From NCBI GenBank assembly GCA_911728435.2, contig OU452202.1, positions 26,267,135-26,331,134 of the forward strand: 64,000 nucleotides of DNA, in the 5' to 3' direction. The notes beneath the pieces were generated by a model that saw only the letters and a program-made list of their open reading frames with translations, ran no database searches and was not told the DNA's origin. The stretch is from Apoderus coryli (lineage: Eukaryota > Arthropoda > Insecta > Coleoptera > Attelabidae). The position numbers and the translations under genes were made by a program. Positions 36,974 through 49,329 of this stretch are shown piece after piece (position 1 is the first letter of the stretch; each line of letters starts with the position of its first letter).

Positions 36974-38214
36974 CCACAGAAATCTTATATTATATATGTA
37001 TATATATATACTCTAGAATGATAATCCCGTAGTACAAAAATGTAAACAAAAGTGTAGAGCTGTCCATAATGCGCATGATCACCAGTAACTTATTTTTCAA
37101 CAGGACCGGCTTTGATTAAATGTAATATTAATGTTATAGGTATATTTAAAATTAAATTTTACCATTTGGTAACATTCAAATAAAAAAATAGAATAAAGGA
37201 ATTTAAGAAATAAAAAATTACATTAAATATCTAAATACTTTATTGTCTAACATGTACAACCCAATAATAATAAATCTAAGCAGAAACGAGAAATAAGTAA
37301 AAATTCTAATACTGGAAAATATCTTAAGGACATGAGCATTCTAATTATTTATTTTATTATTATATAATATTTGTTTGTTTATACAACCACCTTAGGCGTC
37401 TTACCTCTCTACAGCCTTCAAAGAAGGGGTGCAAGAAACAGTGACTTCACAAATATTTTCCGTGTCCATGTAAACCACTTCCATATCATCCGTACTACTC
37501 GCAATAGTATTTTGTGACAAAACATGGTTGGTAGAACTTTTATTCTCATCAATTTCATGGAGGATTCTATAATTAAGTATATTCCAGTTTAACAACAGAA
37601 TTCAAACGAACTTTGTATACCTACACAACGTAGGAAATATATTCTTGACATACATATCATGCATTTTTGACAGACTGCTTTTAAGTAAACAGTGTCTTGA
37701 TATCAAACGATTAAGAATTTAACTTCCACTCTCATTTACATAATCTCTTCTTTTCAACAAAAGTTTGGGAACTGCATCGGGTACGAGGGTGATCCTCTTG
37801 CCGTCTTCTCTACAAATGATATCTTCTGCAGCGAAATGCTTACTGCATATGACATTCCCATCACATACATTTTCTGTACTAGGATCCCAATGCCCGCATC
37901 CAAACATCATGTCTTTTTTTTTGTCAAGCTAAAAATGAGTATCATGTCAATGGTATCATATTGACTCAAACTGAGACTGTTAGAAACCCGAAACAATAAC
38001 TTACTGAAAATATTTAATACCAGGAATGAGACCTTCATTGGATTTTTTATAAAACAGATATGTCGCATAAATTCTGTAAGGCGAACGACAAAATATTTTT
38101 AAATATGGCAGCTCTGTACTGAAAATAAGATACTGAGGAGCATTCGTAGATCGTGAAAACTCTGCATACCCGTTATACTTTTTGGTATTCGGCTATAATA
38201 TAAGATTTCTATGG
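36974..38214 (-). mobile_element. THAP-carrying inverted-repeat transposon, copy 2
   Basis: Ends at 36974 (CCACAGAAATCTTATATTAT) and 38214 (reverse CCATAGAAATCTTATA) match copy 1 in opposite orientation. A minus frame 37910-37719 encodes the second half of a THAP finger: [20 protein letters not shown] then [16 protein letters not shown], keeping the C-x2-H ligands and an AVP-type box. The start exon of copy 1 (MRCIVLWC) is missing through a 320-bp deletion. A third frame (37595-37401, DENKSSTNHVLSQNTIASST) lies downstream. It contains a family A-like tail (AATACTTTATTGTCTAACAT at 37234) as a nested scrap. No target duplication is visible. Confidence 0.75.
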
Positions 38215-39187
38215 TCTAAACTCAGTACGTCATCGAATCCTTCTGGGCGAATGAGGTGCGCAAACTAGCCGCGCCCACCAGACTTTATATTCTCTCCCTT
38301 AGTTGTTCTCTGGTATAGGTAAAACACCAGCCGTAGAAATAGAAAATAAAAATAGTGTAACCATAGTATAGGTATTTGTATTTTCTATTATACATAGTAT
38401 GCGACCCTCGTAACATGATTGTTTGATGGCTACTTGAAATAGAATTATACGAACAGTGGAAAATCACGATCTTTTACGAAACATCCAGTTTGTGTCTGTC
38501 TTTATCACAGCAAAAATAATACCGTATCGTTCAGTTGTAGTAAACAAACTGTAATAATATAACCTACACGGTAAATAATGTTAAATCAATGTGAGATGTT
38601 ATTAAAGTGAGTCAGGTTTTTGTGTAGCAGGACTTATAGAATATTATCCAAAAAAATGAATCCCCTGTATATTATGAACTTTGCTGAGTAGGTACAAACT
38701 TCAATATTCAAGATTAGATACTGGATTAGGTAATTGATATTCGCATGCTACCTATTAGTGCACGATAGCGACATTTTCGGATTACTAAGTTTAAACAAAA
38801 GGTTAACTATTGATATTTGATAACATAGTGTATTTACATAATTATTGTTTACTCTATTTTCTAAATTAGTGATTTCGGTTAACAGGTGGGTATTTATTAT
38901 ATTATTTTATGAACTTTGTGATAGTTAGTTAATTTGGAAACTCAACACAAACATAGTAAGTGTGTATTACGAGGATCCTTTTTTAAGTAAAAACTGTTTT
39001 GCTATGAATAAACTTTATTTATGAACGTAAATTATATCATAAAATAAAATAGGATTTATTTTACTTCTCTTTATCGTGAAATATAATGACGTCCTTGTTA
39101 GCTATTTTGAATGTTGGTCCTAAGTCCTAAGCATGAGCGGCGGATGCGATGATAAATCAATTCTTAAGAAATGACCCTCGTATTTAA
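38215..39187. other. AT-rich, nothing recognised
   Basis: No frames with motifs. Confidence 0.4.
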
Positions 39188-40262
39188 TAATAATAATAAT
39201 GTCTTTATTGCAAATTAAAAAATTTACAACAGGCGAAGTTGAGGCATTATGCCTCCTAGCTTAACCTACTTTAATTATAAAGCTTATATTAATTAACTGT
39301 TCCATATCATAGACTATAGAGTGTGTTCTATAAAATTAAGATTAAATACAATACATAAGAGAACAATTAGTATTGAGAGTGAAGGATAAGTTCTCGAACA
39401 TTTACCTTAAATTCAAGTCCCTTCAGAATTTTATAATTATTTGGTAACTTATTGTATAGTTTTGCGACATTATAGGAAAACGAGCGTTCAAACATAGCAG
39501 TGCGGTGAGCAGGTGGAGTTATCGCCATTCTATGTCTCAAGTTTATAACAATATTGTCACCCCTGAATTGCATTTTATTGTAAAGGTAATCCGGTATCTT
39601 CTTATTTATTACTTTGTTATATAAAACCAATGCATGCAACAACCGTCTTTCATTCATAATTAGCCATTGAATCTCTCTCAACTTAGCGCTGACACCACGT
39701 TCCCTGCCTCTCAATCCCGCGGTTAATCGAATACAAGAATTTTGCATCAGCTGAATTCGACACTGATCAAATCCAGCAAGACAAGGACCATAGACAGCGT
39801 CGCAAAAGTTAAAATGCGACAAGACCAAGGAGTCACATAATTGTTTTCTTAAAGCCGTTGTGAGAGTTTTTCTATTACTGTACAAGAGTTTTAAATTGTA
39901 AAACGCTTTTTTTATACAGGCACTCACATGCTCCCTGAATCTCAGGTCCGTGTCCATTATCATGCCCAAGTTCCGAGCCATAGGCACATTCTCCATCCGC
40001 ATATTATCAACCCTTATTGAAACTAGGTCTCTGTAACGGCTTCTTATTTGATTCGGACCAAAGACCAAGACCGTGGTCTTGTCCTTGTTAATCTCTAAAC
40101 AGTGCCCATTCGAAGCTTTAACCAGATTATTAATATCACCATCAAACAGGTTAACGGCCGGCCGCAGTTGTTGAGGATCGAAACACGCATACAATTGAGT
40201 ATCATCTGCATATAAATGAGCTGAAGAATGCTTATTTAATTTTAATAGTTTCATAAGTTTGC
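39188..40262 (-). pseudogene. Family C non-LTR retrotransposon, 5'-truncated with open 295-codon frame
   Basis: The frame 40254-39367 starts just before AHLYADDTQLYACFDPQQLR and runs through NLGMIMDTDLRFREHVSACI, SHFNFCDAVYGPCLAGFDQC and SFSYNVAKLYNKLPNNYKIL to its natural stop. The 3' UTR carries hairpin GAGGCA-TTA-TGCCTC (39241-39255) and ends AATAAAGACATTATTATTAT (39188). 5'-truncated inside the RT, leaving only 218 bases before the P450 start codon. Confidence 0.85.
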
Positions 40263-40479
40263 ACTACAGCATCGATTGCATCAAAGTTTATTTCAACGAC
40301 CTATAATGTTACTTCGCGAAGTAATCCATAAAATAAAACAAATTCAGTGATAGATAGACGTAATAGTATAGTATGGATAGCAAACCTATTTTGATCTTCT
40401 TGATATCATCGTTATACCGTTTCTTAAAATATTTTTTTTGTTTCTGTTTTTTACAGAAACCTGATTCTCAATAGTAATA
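40263..40479 (+). promoter_or_regulatory. Upstream region of the P450 gene
   Basis: 217 bases between the truncated family C element and the P450 ATG. It includes TATAGTATAGTATGG near 40362 and a T-rich stretch ending TTTTTTACAGAAACC, which could be a 3' splice site of a 5' UTR intron. No promoter motif can be assigned with confidence. Confidence 0.3.
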
Positions 40480-42336
40480 ATGTTACTAGTAGCATTACTA
40501 ATAGTAATATCTTTGACACTGTTATATGGCTACATAAAGAGGCAACACAGCTTTTGGAAGCGCATTGGAGTACCGTATCTAGAACCCAAATTCCCGTTGG
40601 GGGAATTTAATCTACGATTAGCAGGAAAAACTCAATTTCAAGATATCTACACGCGGCTAAAAGCTAAAGGAGCAAAATATGGTGGTGTATATTTTCTCAC
40701 AATACCAACATTTGTGCTGGTACACCCTGAGATTATTAAAACTGTTGTGGTGAAAGATTTTGAGTATTTCACGAATCATGCGAATGGCGTTTGTAAGGAC
40801 ACTGATCCATTTTCCGCTCATTTGTTCAATTTGGAGGGTAAGTGTATGATGTGGATTTCCTCTATTCATTTACTCAGTTTCTTATTTATTTCATAGATGA
40901 ACCATGGAAATCTATGAGAACGAAACTAACACCAACATTCACATCTGGAAAGATGAAGATGATGTTCCAAATATTTACGCAATGCGCTGATGGCTTGAAA
41001 AGCGTTTTAGAAGAATATGCCGCTATTAACGATCCACTTGATATTAAAGAAATCCTTGCAAGATTTACTACTGATATTATTGGAAGCTGCGCTTTTGGAA
41101 TCGAATGCAACTCCATCAAAAATCCCGATTCGGAATTTAGAAGGATTGGCAGACAAATGTTTGAAAAAGACATGAGCAAATTCAGACTTGTATTATTTAG
41201 ATTTGTTCCGAAGTCTATTATTGAATTTCTTGGCATTAAGTTCCTCAGTACTGAAGTTGAAAACTTCTTTAGAAGAGTTGTACGGGAGACTGTGGAATAC
41301 CGAGAAGAGAATAACATATTTAGAAAAGATTTTATGCATCTTTTGCTGCAATTACGGAATCGCGGTCAAGTAGCCGATGATGAAAGTATCAAAATTGGAT
41401 CCAGTGGAAAACAATATCTGACCATGGATGAAATAACTGCTCAATGTTTTGTGTTTTTCGCTGCAGGATTTGAAACATCATCGACAACAATGACGTTTGC
41501 TTTGTACGAAATTGCGAAGCATCCAGAAATAGAGGGAAGATTACGCAAAGAGATATGTGATATTTCAATAAAATATGATAACGAATTGACTTATGATAGT
41601 ATAGCAGAAATGACTTATTTGGATAGAGTCGTCAAAGGTATTTGACTTATAATTTTATTAAAATCAGTTAGAGTGGTCTGCCTGTCGTTGCTTTTGCATC
41701 CTGCTCGCCATATTATGACAAGTAGGGACCATCTGCTAACGTTCTTTTGCTCAAAAACTGTGGTTATTTGGAAACTTCTATTTTTATATTTTTCAAATGT
41801 AAAAAAAATCCTTGCTGAACACTTTTTATCAATAAATAAATAAATCTGATGTTTTTAGAAACTTTACGTAAATATCCCCCATTACCTCTAATACCAAGAG
41901 CCTGTACCAAAGACTACAAACTTCCTGGAACTGATGTAATAATAAAAAAAGATATACGAGTTCAGATTCCAGTGATTGGCGTACATATGGATCCAGAATA
42001 TTATCCAGATCCAGAAAAGTTTGACCCAGACCGATTTACCGAGGAAAATAAGGCAAAACGACCAAACTTCACATGGATACCTTTTGGAGAAGGTCCCAGA
42101 AATTGCATAGGTACCTTTCTGTAGTTGCATTATCAAAAACTAAGTGTTGATTATATTTAATTTTAGGTCTACGTTTTGGACTTCTGCAAACTAAAGTGGG
42201 TATAGCGACAATCATTAGAAATTTCAAAGTGAGTTTAAATGAAAAAACAGCAACGCCGTTAGTAGTGGATCCAGCAACTTTTGTGACTTCTGTTAAGGGG
42301 GGTATCTGGTTAGATATAAGGAAGGTTAACGAATAA
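40480..42336 (+). CDS. Cytochrome P450, CYP6-type (clan 3), intact
   Basis: Heme-thiolate monooxygenase, expected in the endoplasmic reticulum membrane; CYP6 enzymes oxidise plant toxins, insecticides and other lipophiles. Exons 40480-40837, 40897-41637, 41859-42110, 42167-42336; all GT-AG and all phase 1. The sum is 1521 nt, 506 aa plus stop, the normal length. An N-terminal membrane anchor covers residues 2-18. C-helix WKSMR is at 123-127, I-helix AAGFETSS near 308, ExxR as ETLR at 367-370, DPDRF as the PERF-type motif, and heme loop [10 protein letters not shown] with Cys449. No stops or lost residues, so likely functional. AATAAA occurs about 45 bases after the stop. Subfamily cannot be fixed by eye. 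Retrotransposon remains flank it on both sides. Confidence 0.95.
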
Positions 42337-42539
42337 AGTGATTTATAATTATTAATAATTATATTATAACGTAGAAAACAATAAACTCGAGTTTTGTTAA
42401 AATTGTTTTTTTCTTACTTATCATACGGACTTATTAAATGACCATGAGACTCCTATAATGAGACCTTAGAAACTCCTAAAGATGGTGATTGTGATTCTCG
42501 AATGGAGAAAGAAACGTTGGTATATTATAAACATGATCC

Positions 42540-43990
42540 AAACTTAACTGAATAGAGTTTATGGCACATCTGCTCTTGAAGTTGAAGTTGCTGGGAATAA
42601 TCTAGTTATTGCAGCATCTGTATAAGTCAAAAATATTGGTTTGATTCTTGATCACAAATGTAGATTGAAAGGTATGACCAAATAAATCCTAGAACACAAC
42701 GCCAGTGACAAGTACAATAACTTCTATAAATGATCTTAGACCGATTAGTGTCCTTCCAGTACTTTCAAAGGTTTTAGAAAAAATTATGTACCTTCAGATT
42801 CTCTCGCACGTAAACAAATACAATATTATACCTGAACATCAATCAGGTTTTAGACCAGGCTGCTACAGCGCTTTTGGATGACATAATTCGTGCGACGGAC
42901 CAAAGAGCACGGTGCTTGTTCTGTTGGATTATTCTAAGGCATTTGACACAATTCATCATGAGACGCTTCTATCCGTTTTGAAATTTGTTGGGTTTTCTGA
43001 ACAGTCAATCAGATTCTTTCACAGCTATTTGCAAAACAGGTTTCAATTTGTTCAAACAAGTAATGGGGAATCTTCAAAGGAAAGACTGACGTGTGGAGTT
43101 CCACAAGGCTCAATACTTTCACCTTTATTGTTTAACATTTACACATGCTACATAGGGTCAAGTCTAAAGCATTGCAAGGAGCATATATATGCTGATGACC
43201 GGCAAATTTACTACAGCTTTACTTATGATGACTATTATCTGGCTAATCAAGATATTAACGAGGATATTAACAGAATTGTGGAGCTATCTCAAAAGCACGG
43301 TCTCATGATCAATGCCTCTAAGTCTGACGTTCTTGTCTTTGGTAAAAACAGGCGCTTGTTAGAGTTGCAACTGAATATCAAAGTAAATAACTCAAGTTTA
43401 AAGTTCTCAACTTCAACAAGAAATCTTGGCTTGGAATTGGATGTCGAATTGCGGTTTAAGAAGCATGTGAGCATCAATATCCAGAGAGCATATTCGTCAT
43501 TAAAGATGTTATATCCCCATAGGCATCTACTATCACAGCCTTTGAAAAAAAAACTTACCGATATTTTAGTCTTAAGCTACTTTAACTTCTGTGATGTTGT
43601 GTATGGACCGTGCCTGGATTGGTCTGATAAAGACAGAATTCAAAAAGTTCAGAAATCATGCCTTAGATTCGTGTATGGAATTAGAAAATTTGAGCCCGTT
43701 TCGCACAAATTGAGGGAGGCTATGTGGCTGAGCATGTAGGATCGAAGAAAGCTACATTCGCTAGTTTTATTTCATAATATAATAAATAACCATCGTCCTC
43801 CATACCTCTCTAATAAAATTAAATATAGGACGGATGTTCATACGTTGAACCAAAGATTAATCTACACAATAGATAGTCAGCGTATATGGGAAAGAAAACA
43901 AAAATTGAAACTGTCTCGACACGAGCTACATCTATTAGAAAAACATGTAACCATGGAAATTATGGAAATTGTAGATGGTGTTATATGTAT
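42540..43990 (+). pseudogene. Family C non-LTR retrotransposon remnants
   Basis: 42540-42690 is an old scrap (VKNIGLILDHKCRLKGM). From 42710: NDLRPISVLPVLSKVLEKIM, a frameshift, then a 275-codon frame with [73 protein letters not shown] and NFCDVVYGPCLDWSDKDR, ending at 43737; out-of-frame continuation (LHSLVLFHNIINNHRPPYLS) to about 43900. YADD is intact, and the following Thr is Arg. No tail seen. Confidence 0.85.
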
Positions 43991-46250
43991 TGTGTTGAAA
44001 TAAAATAATCATATGGGCAATGTTAGACAAGGACGAGTATACTTTCCCCTACGAGGTGGGAGTTTGTTTTTATATTATAGGTATCATATATGTACTACTG
44101 TGCAGCAGTGTTTTTTGTCGGTTAATATAAAATTATATGGTATACGTACACCTATCTACGCAAAGATTAATGTGTATGGACGAAAATAAAAGAAATTACT
44201 ATAATAGTATAAATATACAGGGCTGGTTCATTAAATGTTTTAGACAATAATTTTAAATGACTAAAATAATATTATTTTAGTCATTTAATTTTAAATTTCG
44301 TATATAAGGATGCATCAAAAAGTTATATTTAAATTAACGAAATTTGGCGTTATAGATAGGACTTCCGCTTATTATCTGATTCAGTTTTAAGGATCAAACT
44401 CAAACAGCAGATTCAACTTGTTAACATTATGAAAAAATAAATCTCAGACTCATACAGGCGTGAAATGCTACCCTAACTTTTTTATGCACATTTTTTGCGT
44501 GTGTTTCAATTCGGAGATGTAAAATCTAACAAATTATATACGTAATAAATGTATCCTTCTGTGATATTGATAGAAAGTCATCGTTATCGCGTATTATCGA
44601 TTTTAAGAAATGTTAATATTAAAAAGGCTGTGCTTTTTACAAGTTGCTGAAGTAAATAAGGTTTGAAATTTCCAGCATGACAATAATTATTTAAAAAAAT
44701 ACGGTTTCGAAATGCAGGATGTAAAAAATTAGAATTTTTAATCTGTTTTTAATGAAAATTTAAATCTATTGAGAAACATGGTTCAGGGTTTTTGTGAAAT
44801 GTATTTTACTCCAAAGATTCTACTCATCGATTATAACCGAATTAATTTACTCAAAAATATCTATACTAGTAAAATAACACAATTATCACAATTAGGTTCA
44901 AATTCTGCAACGCCGAATTGAAAAAAAACTTACAGTCTCCCTAATATTGGTTTTTGTGCAATGATCATAAAACTTTAAAAAAATAACGATTTATGTAGAT
45001 TGTATTGTTAACACGTTTCGTAAAAAGCTTTAAAAACCCACCAACAGGGTGTTAAAAGTATCACGACAATAACTTTTTTCATGTTTTAACAAGTACAATC
45101 GTCTGCTTCAGATTGATCCTTAAAAACTGAATAACAGTTTCTCTATATAAAAAAATAAAACTCGTAAATATCATCCCCAAACATTTAATTTGAATACAAT
45201 TACATAACACCATATTTGAAAGTAAATAAAAAAAAACAGCATTACCTAGTTTAACAGATTTGCAAATTGCAAATCAAAGTATCTATGTATACAGGGTGTT
45301 GTATAAGTACTTGTACAAACTTTAAAGGGTGATTCTTTGACTAATTTTAAGATACAAATTTCATATGTACATTCAAAGTTCAAAAATAATATTATATTTA
45401 GGATTATATGCTTGTTCAATAGCATCGCAATTTGGTGCAATTCGGGATACAGGTGTATTGATGACACCGCAGAGCTGTCAAAAGAACTAATAAAAAATAC
45501 GAAAAATAACAAAATATTAGTCTTTAATATACCAAACTTCTAAGTAGATTCAATTAAAATTTCCGTTTTGATGCCTTAATAAACAAAACAAACAATGTGT
45601 AAACCTATGAAATTTTTTTTTTAACCTATATACTTAGATTTATATCATTTTAAAAACTAACCTCATTACATTAAATCTTTCTATAACGCTCTCGATATTT
45701 GATATTTCTAGATATACAGCTATTAAGCGTTATATAATATACAGGGTGGCCCATTAGTGTGTGGGCGGAAGATAGCTAGCTCAATCTATAAGCGATAGAC
45801 AAAAAAATCCTTTACAAAATTTTAGGACCTGAAGAGATCTACAACCAAAAATGTTTTTAATTACATAGGGTAGTTCACAAACGCGCAGCGGACCAAACCT
45901 GCTTTTTCTTGATGCGACACTCTGTATATTTTAACATATATAAATGCCGCTCTAAAGGACAAGAAAAATGACATACGGGTTGCCTAGATGCAGTAGTTTT
46001 TGAAATATTTGTAAATAAGGGTTAATTTTGACATAAATTTAAGGCGTTGACTAACTACAGAAACAAAAAAAAATAATTTTTCGAGAGGGGTCCAAAAAGT
46101 GTTTAAATCGATCTTGTATATCGAAAACTACATGTGTTACACAAAATATGGTTATGATATGATGTTCCATGTCTAATTTGTCCAAAAAGTCAGTTTTTCT
46201 GTTAAAAGGCCGAGAACCTGTGAAGTGAGCTTACCTCTTACGCCCACGTA
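43991..46250. other. AT-rich intergenic with transposon-end motifs
   Basis: TATACAGGG-type motifs at about 44215, 45289 and 45739 look like starts of small DNA elements. A 34-bp near-perfect palindrome lies at 44254-44287. No genes recognised. Confidence 0.5.
44254..44287. repeat. Palindrome of 34 bp
   Basis: Arms TAAATGACTAAAATAAT and its exact complement meet at 44270/44271 with no spacer. It follows an ATATACAGGGCTGGTTC motif by about 30 bases. Confidence 0.8.
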
Positions 46251-47800
46251 TTAACCCATTAATTCCCAAGCTTGGAAAATCAAACAATTTCGGTGATTTT
46301 AGTTTATTTTATTATTAAACCTATGTCCAAATAACTGTTTATCAGGTTAAAAAAAAATACAAGTTTTTAGTTTTCTTACAAAAAAATGTTGCGTATACGC
46401 AACATTGGGATTTACGGTAAACAAATACTACTACTACTTAGTGTGAAATATTTCAAAACAGTTTGTGTGAAGATGCACCTTAAATTTAGCACACATGTAT
46501 ATTGTGTTGTTTTTACACTGTCAGCATCTTCTTCTTGCTTTGTTGTCTTTTGACCAATAGAGTTTTGTAGCTGGTAACCGTATGGTATCCCGAAAAAATG
46601 AGTATGCCGAAAAATCGCTTTAGGCTTGTTTTATCAATATCAAATGAATGCCTATTATTGTCGTGAGCATATTTTCTTCTACGAGTATAATATATTATTT
46701 TTTCCCAAACTTCGTCACTGAAGTACAAGGAAAAAACTTCAAAAGGGCTTTTTCCACAAACTCTGTTTTCAATTTGTTCCAAGATATTATTTTCTTCATT
46801 ATGTGGTCCTGTTGTATATATTGGGGTCTCTTTTCTCCACTTCGGTAGAGTTTTCTTCGACTTCATTTTTATATTTTTTGCACATAGTTTTGCTTTTTTT
46901 GAATTTGACGGTAAAGATTCATCATCTAAGGCTTCAGAAGTATCAGGCAAATTTGCGTGTATTTCGTAGGTCCCCGCAACATCTGATAAATCTTCAACGT
47001 TTTCACATATATTTTCGTCAAGCTCCTCTTCGTCTGTAAGTGCATCTACGGGTGGCGGAATATATACTGCATCCACGGTATCAGTCTGCAGTAAATCCTC
47101 ATCCTCCTCCAATATAGCTAAAAGCTCAGCAGATAACTAAGGCATTCTGTTTTTCCAAGACATCATTATAACCAAACAAATTATTTAAAAAAAAATTAAC
47201 AAACAGAACCATAATTATCACTTACTTCAAGTCAATATTTTCCAGAGCTTCACTTTATATTTTATATATAATATAATTTTAAATCACAATAATTATAACT
47301 TAGTATCTTTGTTGACACTCACTAAGAAGAATCACACACAAATTATATAAGAAACAAAATAAATGCTACCTAATTGTGGGTCAGCGAAGGGCGCGACATT
47401 ATGGCGCCTTCTTACCGGAATTCCCAACGTTGCGTATACGCAACATTAGGAAAAATGATCCGATATGCAAAAACTATACATGTTTTGTAAAATATCATAT
47501 AACGCCCTTTTTACTAAAGATCATGGGAATCTAAATCCATAATTTGAAATATCTCATCCGTTTCTGTGTCAGACAAATAGATTGACGAATATATGAAATG
47601 ATAAATCTCAAAATGTTGCGAGTTCATAAATTCGCACAAAATAAATATCTTAACTCTGTCGACATATTTCTTAAAACGTAAAGTCTTTGTTGTATTTTGA
47701 AAAAATTGTAGCAACAAAAAAGTATTTTTTTTACTGGCACATTGGAAAAAAAAATTTAAAAAATGTTTCGTTTACGCAACGTTGGGGATTAATGGGTTAA
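46251..47800 (-). mobile_element. piggyBac-type element, internally deleted, with TTAA duplication
   Basis: TTAA at 46251-46254 and 47797-47800 flank a 1542-bp element. Ends CCCATTAATTCCCAAGCTTG and, reversed, CCCATTAATCCCCAACGTTG. Inside near each end lies the palindrome TTGCGTATACGCAA (46389-46402, 47430-47443) and a decayed third copy (TTTCGTTTACGCAA, 47767). The ORF 47112-46513 encodes only the acidic N-terminal region and the first part of the transposase (GKSPFEVFSLYFSDEVWEKI, HSFDIDKTSLKRFFGILIFS); the catalytic Asp region is deleted. Just upstream, ATGCCTTAG puts a stop at codon 3. Nonautonomous. Confidence 0.9.
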
Positions 47801-49329
47801 GTACTAAGTGTCAGTTATCAGTTATAATTTTTGATTTTCCAAGAAAGCGAAACGAGATATTTAAAACGGCATTGCGCCGCCCTCATGTATACCTCCGGGG
47901 GCGGCATCGAAAATCGCTACACGTCACAAACTTGTAAATGCTTAGAACTACCCCTATGTCAAATTTCTATTTTCTATCTTTTTTGTTTGATACCCAAAGC
48001 CCTATTCCTACCGAACTTATTATTTACCCGAAGAAACATTAAAAAGAAGTAAAATTTAAGTACCTAAACCTATAAAGTGGAACTTATACCTGAATTTATA
48101 ACCCATTTTCTGCATCGATCTTCTTCTTTAGGAAATCGAAAGAAATGTACCTCTCGATTGTTTCTGTAACTGTTGTTACAATTTCGAAAAGCACATTGGT
48201 TACGACTTAATTTCGAATTGTTTCTTTCCATTTTCACAAAACACAAAAATTATTTAGTCACTAACTAGGAAGTTTCTCAAATAAAAAAAAAAACACAACA
48301 CAAAATAATATAATTAGTCTAAAATTAGAAAAACACAAAATAAGTTAAAAAATATTCACAAAAAAAATAACTACGCAGCCAAAGATTAAATTTAATTTAA
48401 TATATTAGGTAATTCTCTTCAAAACAAAATCAGTAGGTATGAAAACAACCATAATATGTATACCTAATATAATATAGGTAGCACTGATAATTTTTTTATT
48501 ATAGGTATTATAAGATCTACAACAATCTTGTTACATCTTTGCCACATTGTCTACGTGAAATATTTAAAATATATGTAATAAATTGAAAAAGTATCTAGTC
48601 AATTCTTAAGTGGAGTTATAATTTTGACAAAGAATAATGTACATTAATACCTACTTGATTTCGGTATTGGTATAAAAGTCTAATATCCACGAAATAAATT
48701 TAATATACCTAATAATCATTAATCCATGCCATACAACATGTTTCAAGACTAGACCAGTCCCATAAACAGTGGCGAGCAATAATTAAATCAAAAGCTTTTA
48801 GCTTTTAGATATTTAGATTTTTTTATATACATCAACAAATTATTACAATGGAGCCAGAAGTATGTTTCTATCTAAAAGCTTTTCATTTAATGATTGTTCG
48901 CCACTGATCATGGGACTGGTCTAGTCTTGAAACATGTATGACATGGATTAAATATTATTATATTAAATTTAATTCATAGAGATAAGGCTTTTATTTCAAT
49001 ACTGTACTTGTAATAAATCACCCTGTGTGTTTCTTTTACCGACGAATCGGCAACAGCACGACACACACCACATTCGCTTGTTTTTTTTTTCTACCCTCCC
49101 TACGTATCCCCTCCAGATTAATACAGAATTTCATCAATCTCTCTCTCTGACAATACAGCATTGTCGGTGCATAACTGTTGCAAATGATGTAAATAATTGT
49201 TATACGTTGCGTTTTGTTTCTGATATTAATAAACTACAAAACGGTTTCTGGCTGTGACAATACTGCTCTATGCTTTACACGCTAGTCTACGCCACGTAGT
49301 GGCTGGCATACTTAGAGATGTTCTCATTT
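47801..49329. other. AT-rich intergenic with a large foldback
   Basis: Apart from the inverted repeat at 48690-48978 and an ATCACCCTGTGTG end-like motif near 49016, nothing recognised. Confidence 0.5.
48690..48978. repeat. Foldback element with about 110-bp arms
   Basis: The left arm (about 48690-48807: TTTCAAGACTAGACCAGTCC, GTGGCGAGCAAT) and right arm (48868-48978: GGACTGGTCTAGTCTTGAAA, ATTGTTCGCCAC) are reverse complements with few mismatches; loop about 60 bases. No ORF. A transcript would form a long hairpin. Confidence 0.85.

Noticed and set aside
41188..41373. Extra short frames overlapping the P450
   Set aside because: They are other-frame readings of P450 exon 2, whose motifs and phases are complete.
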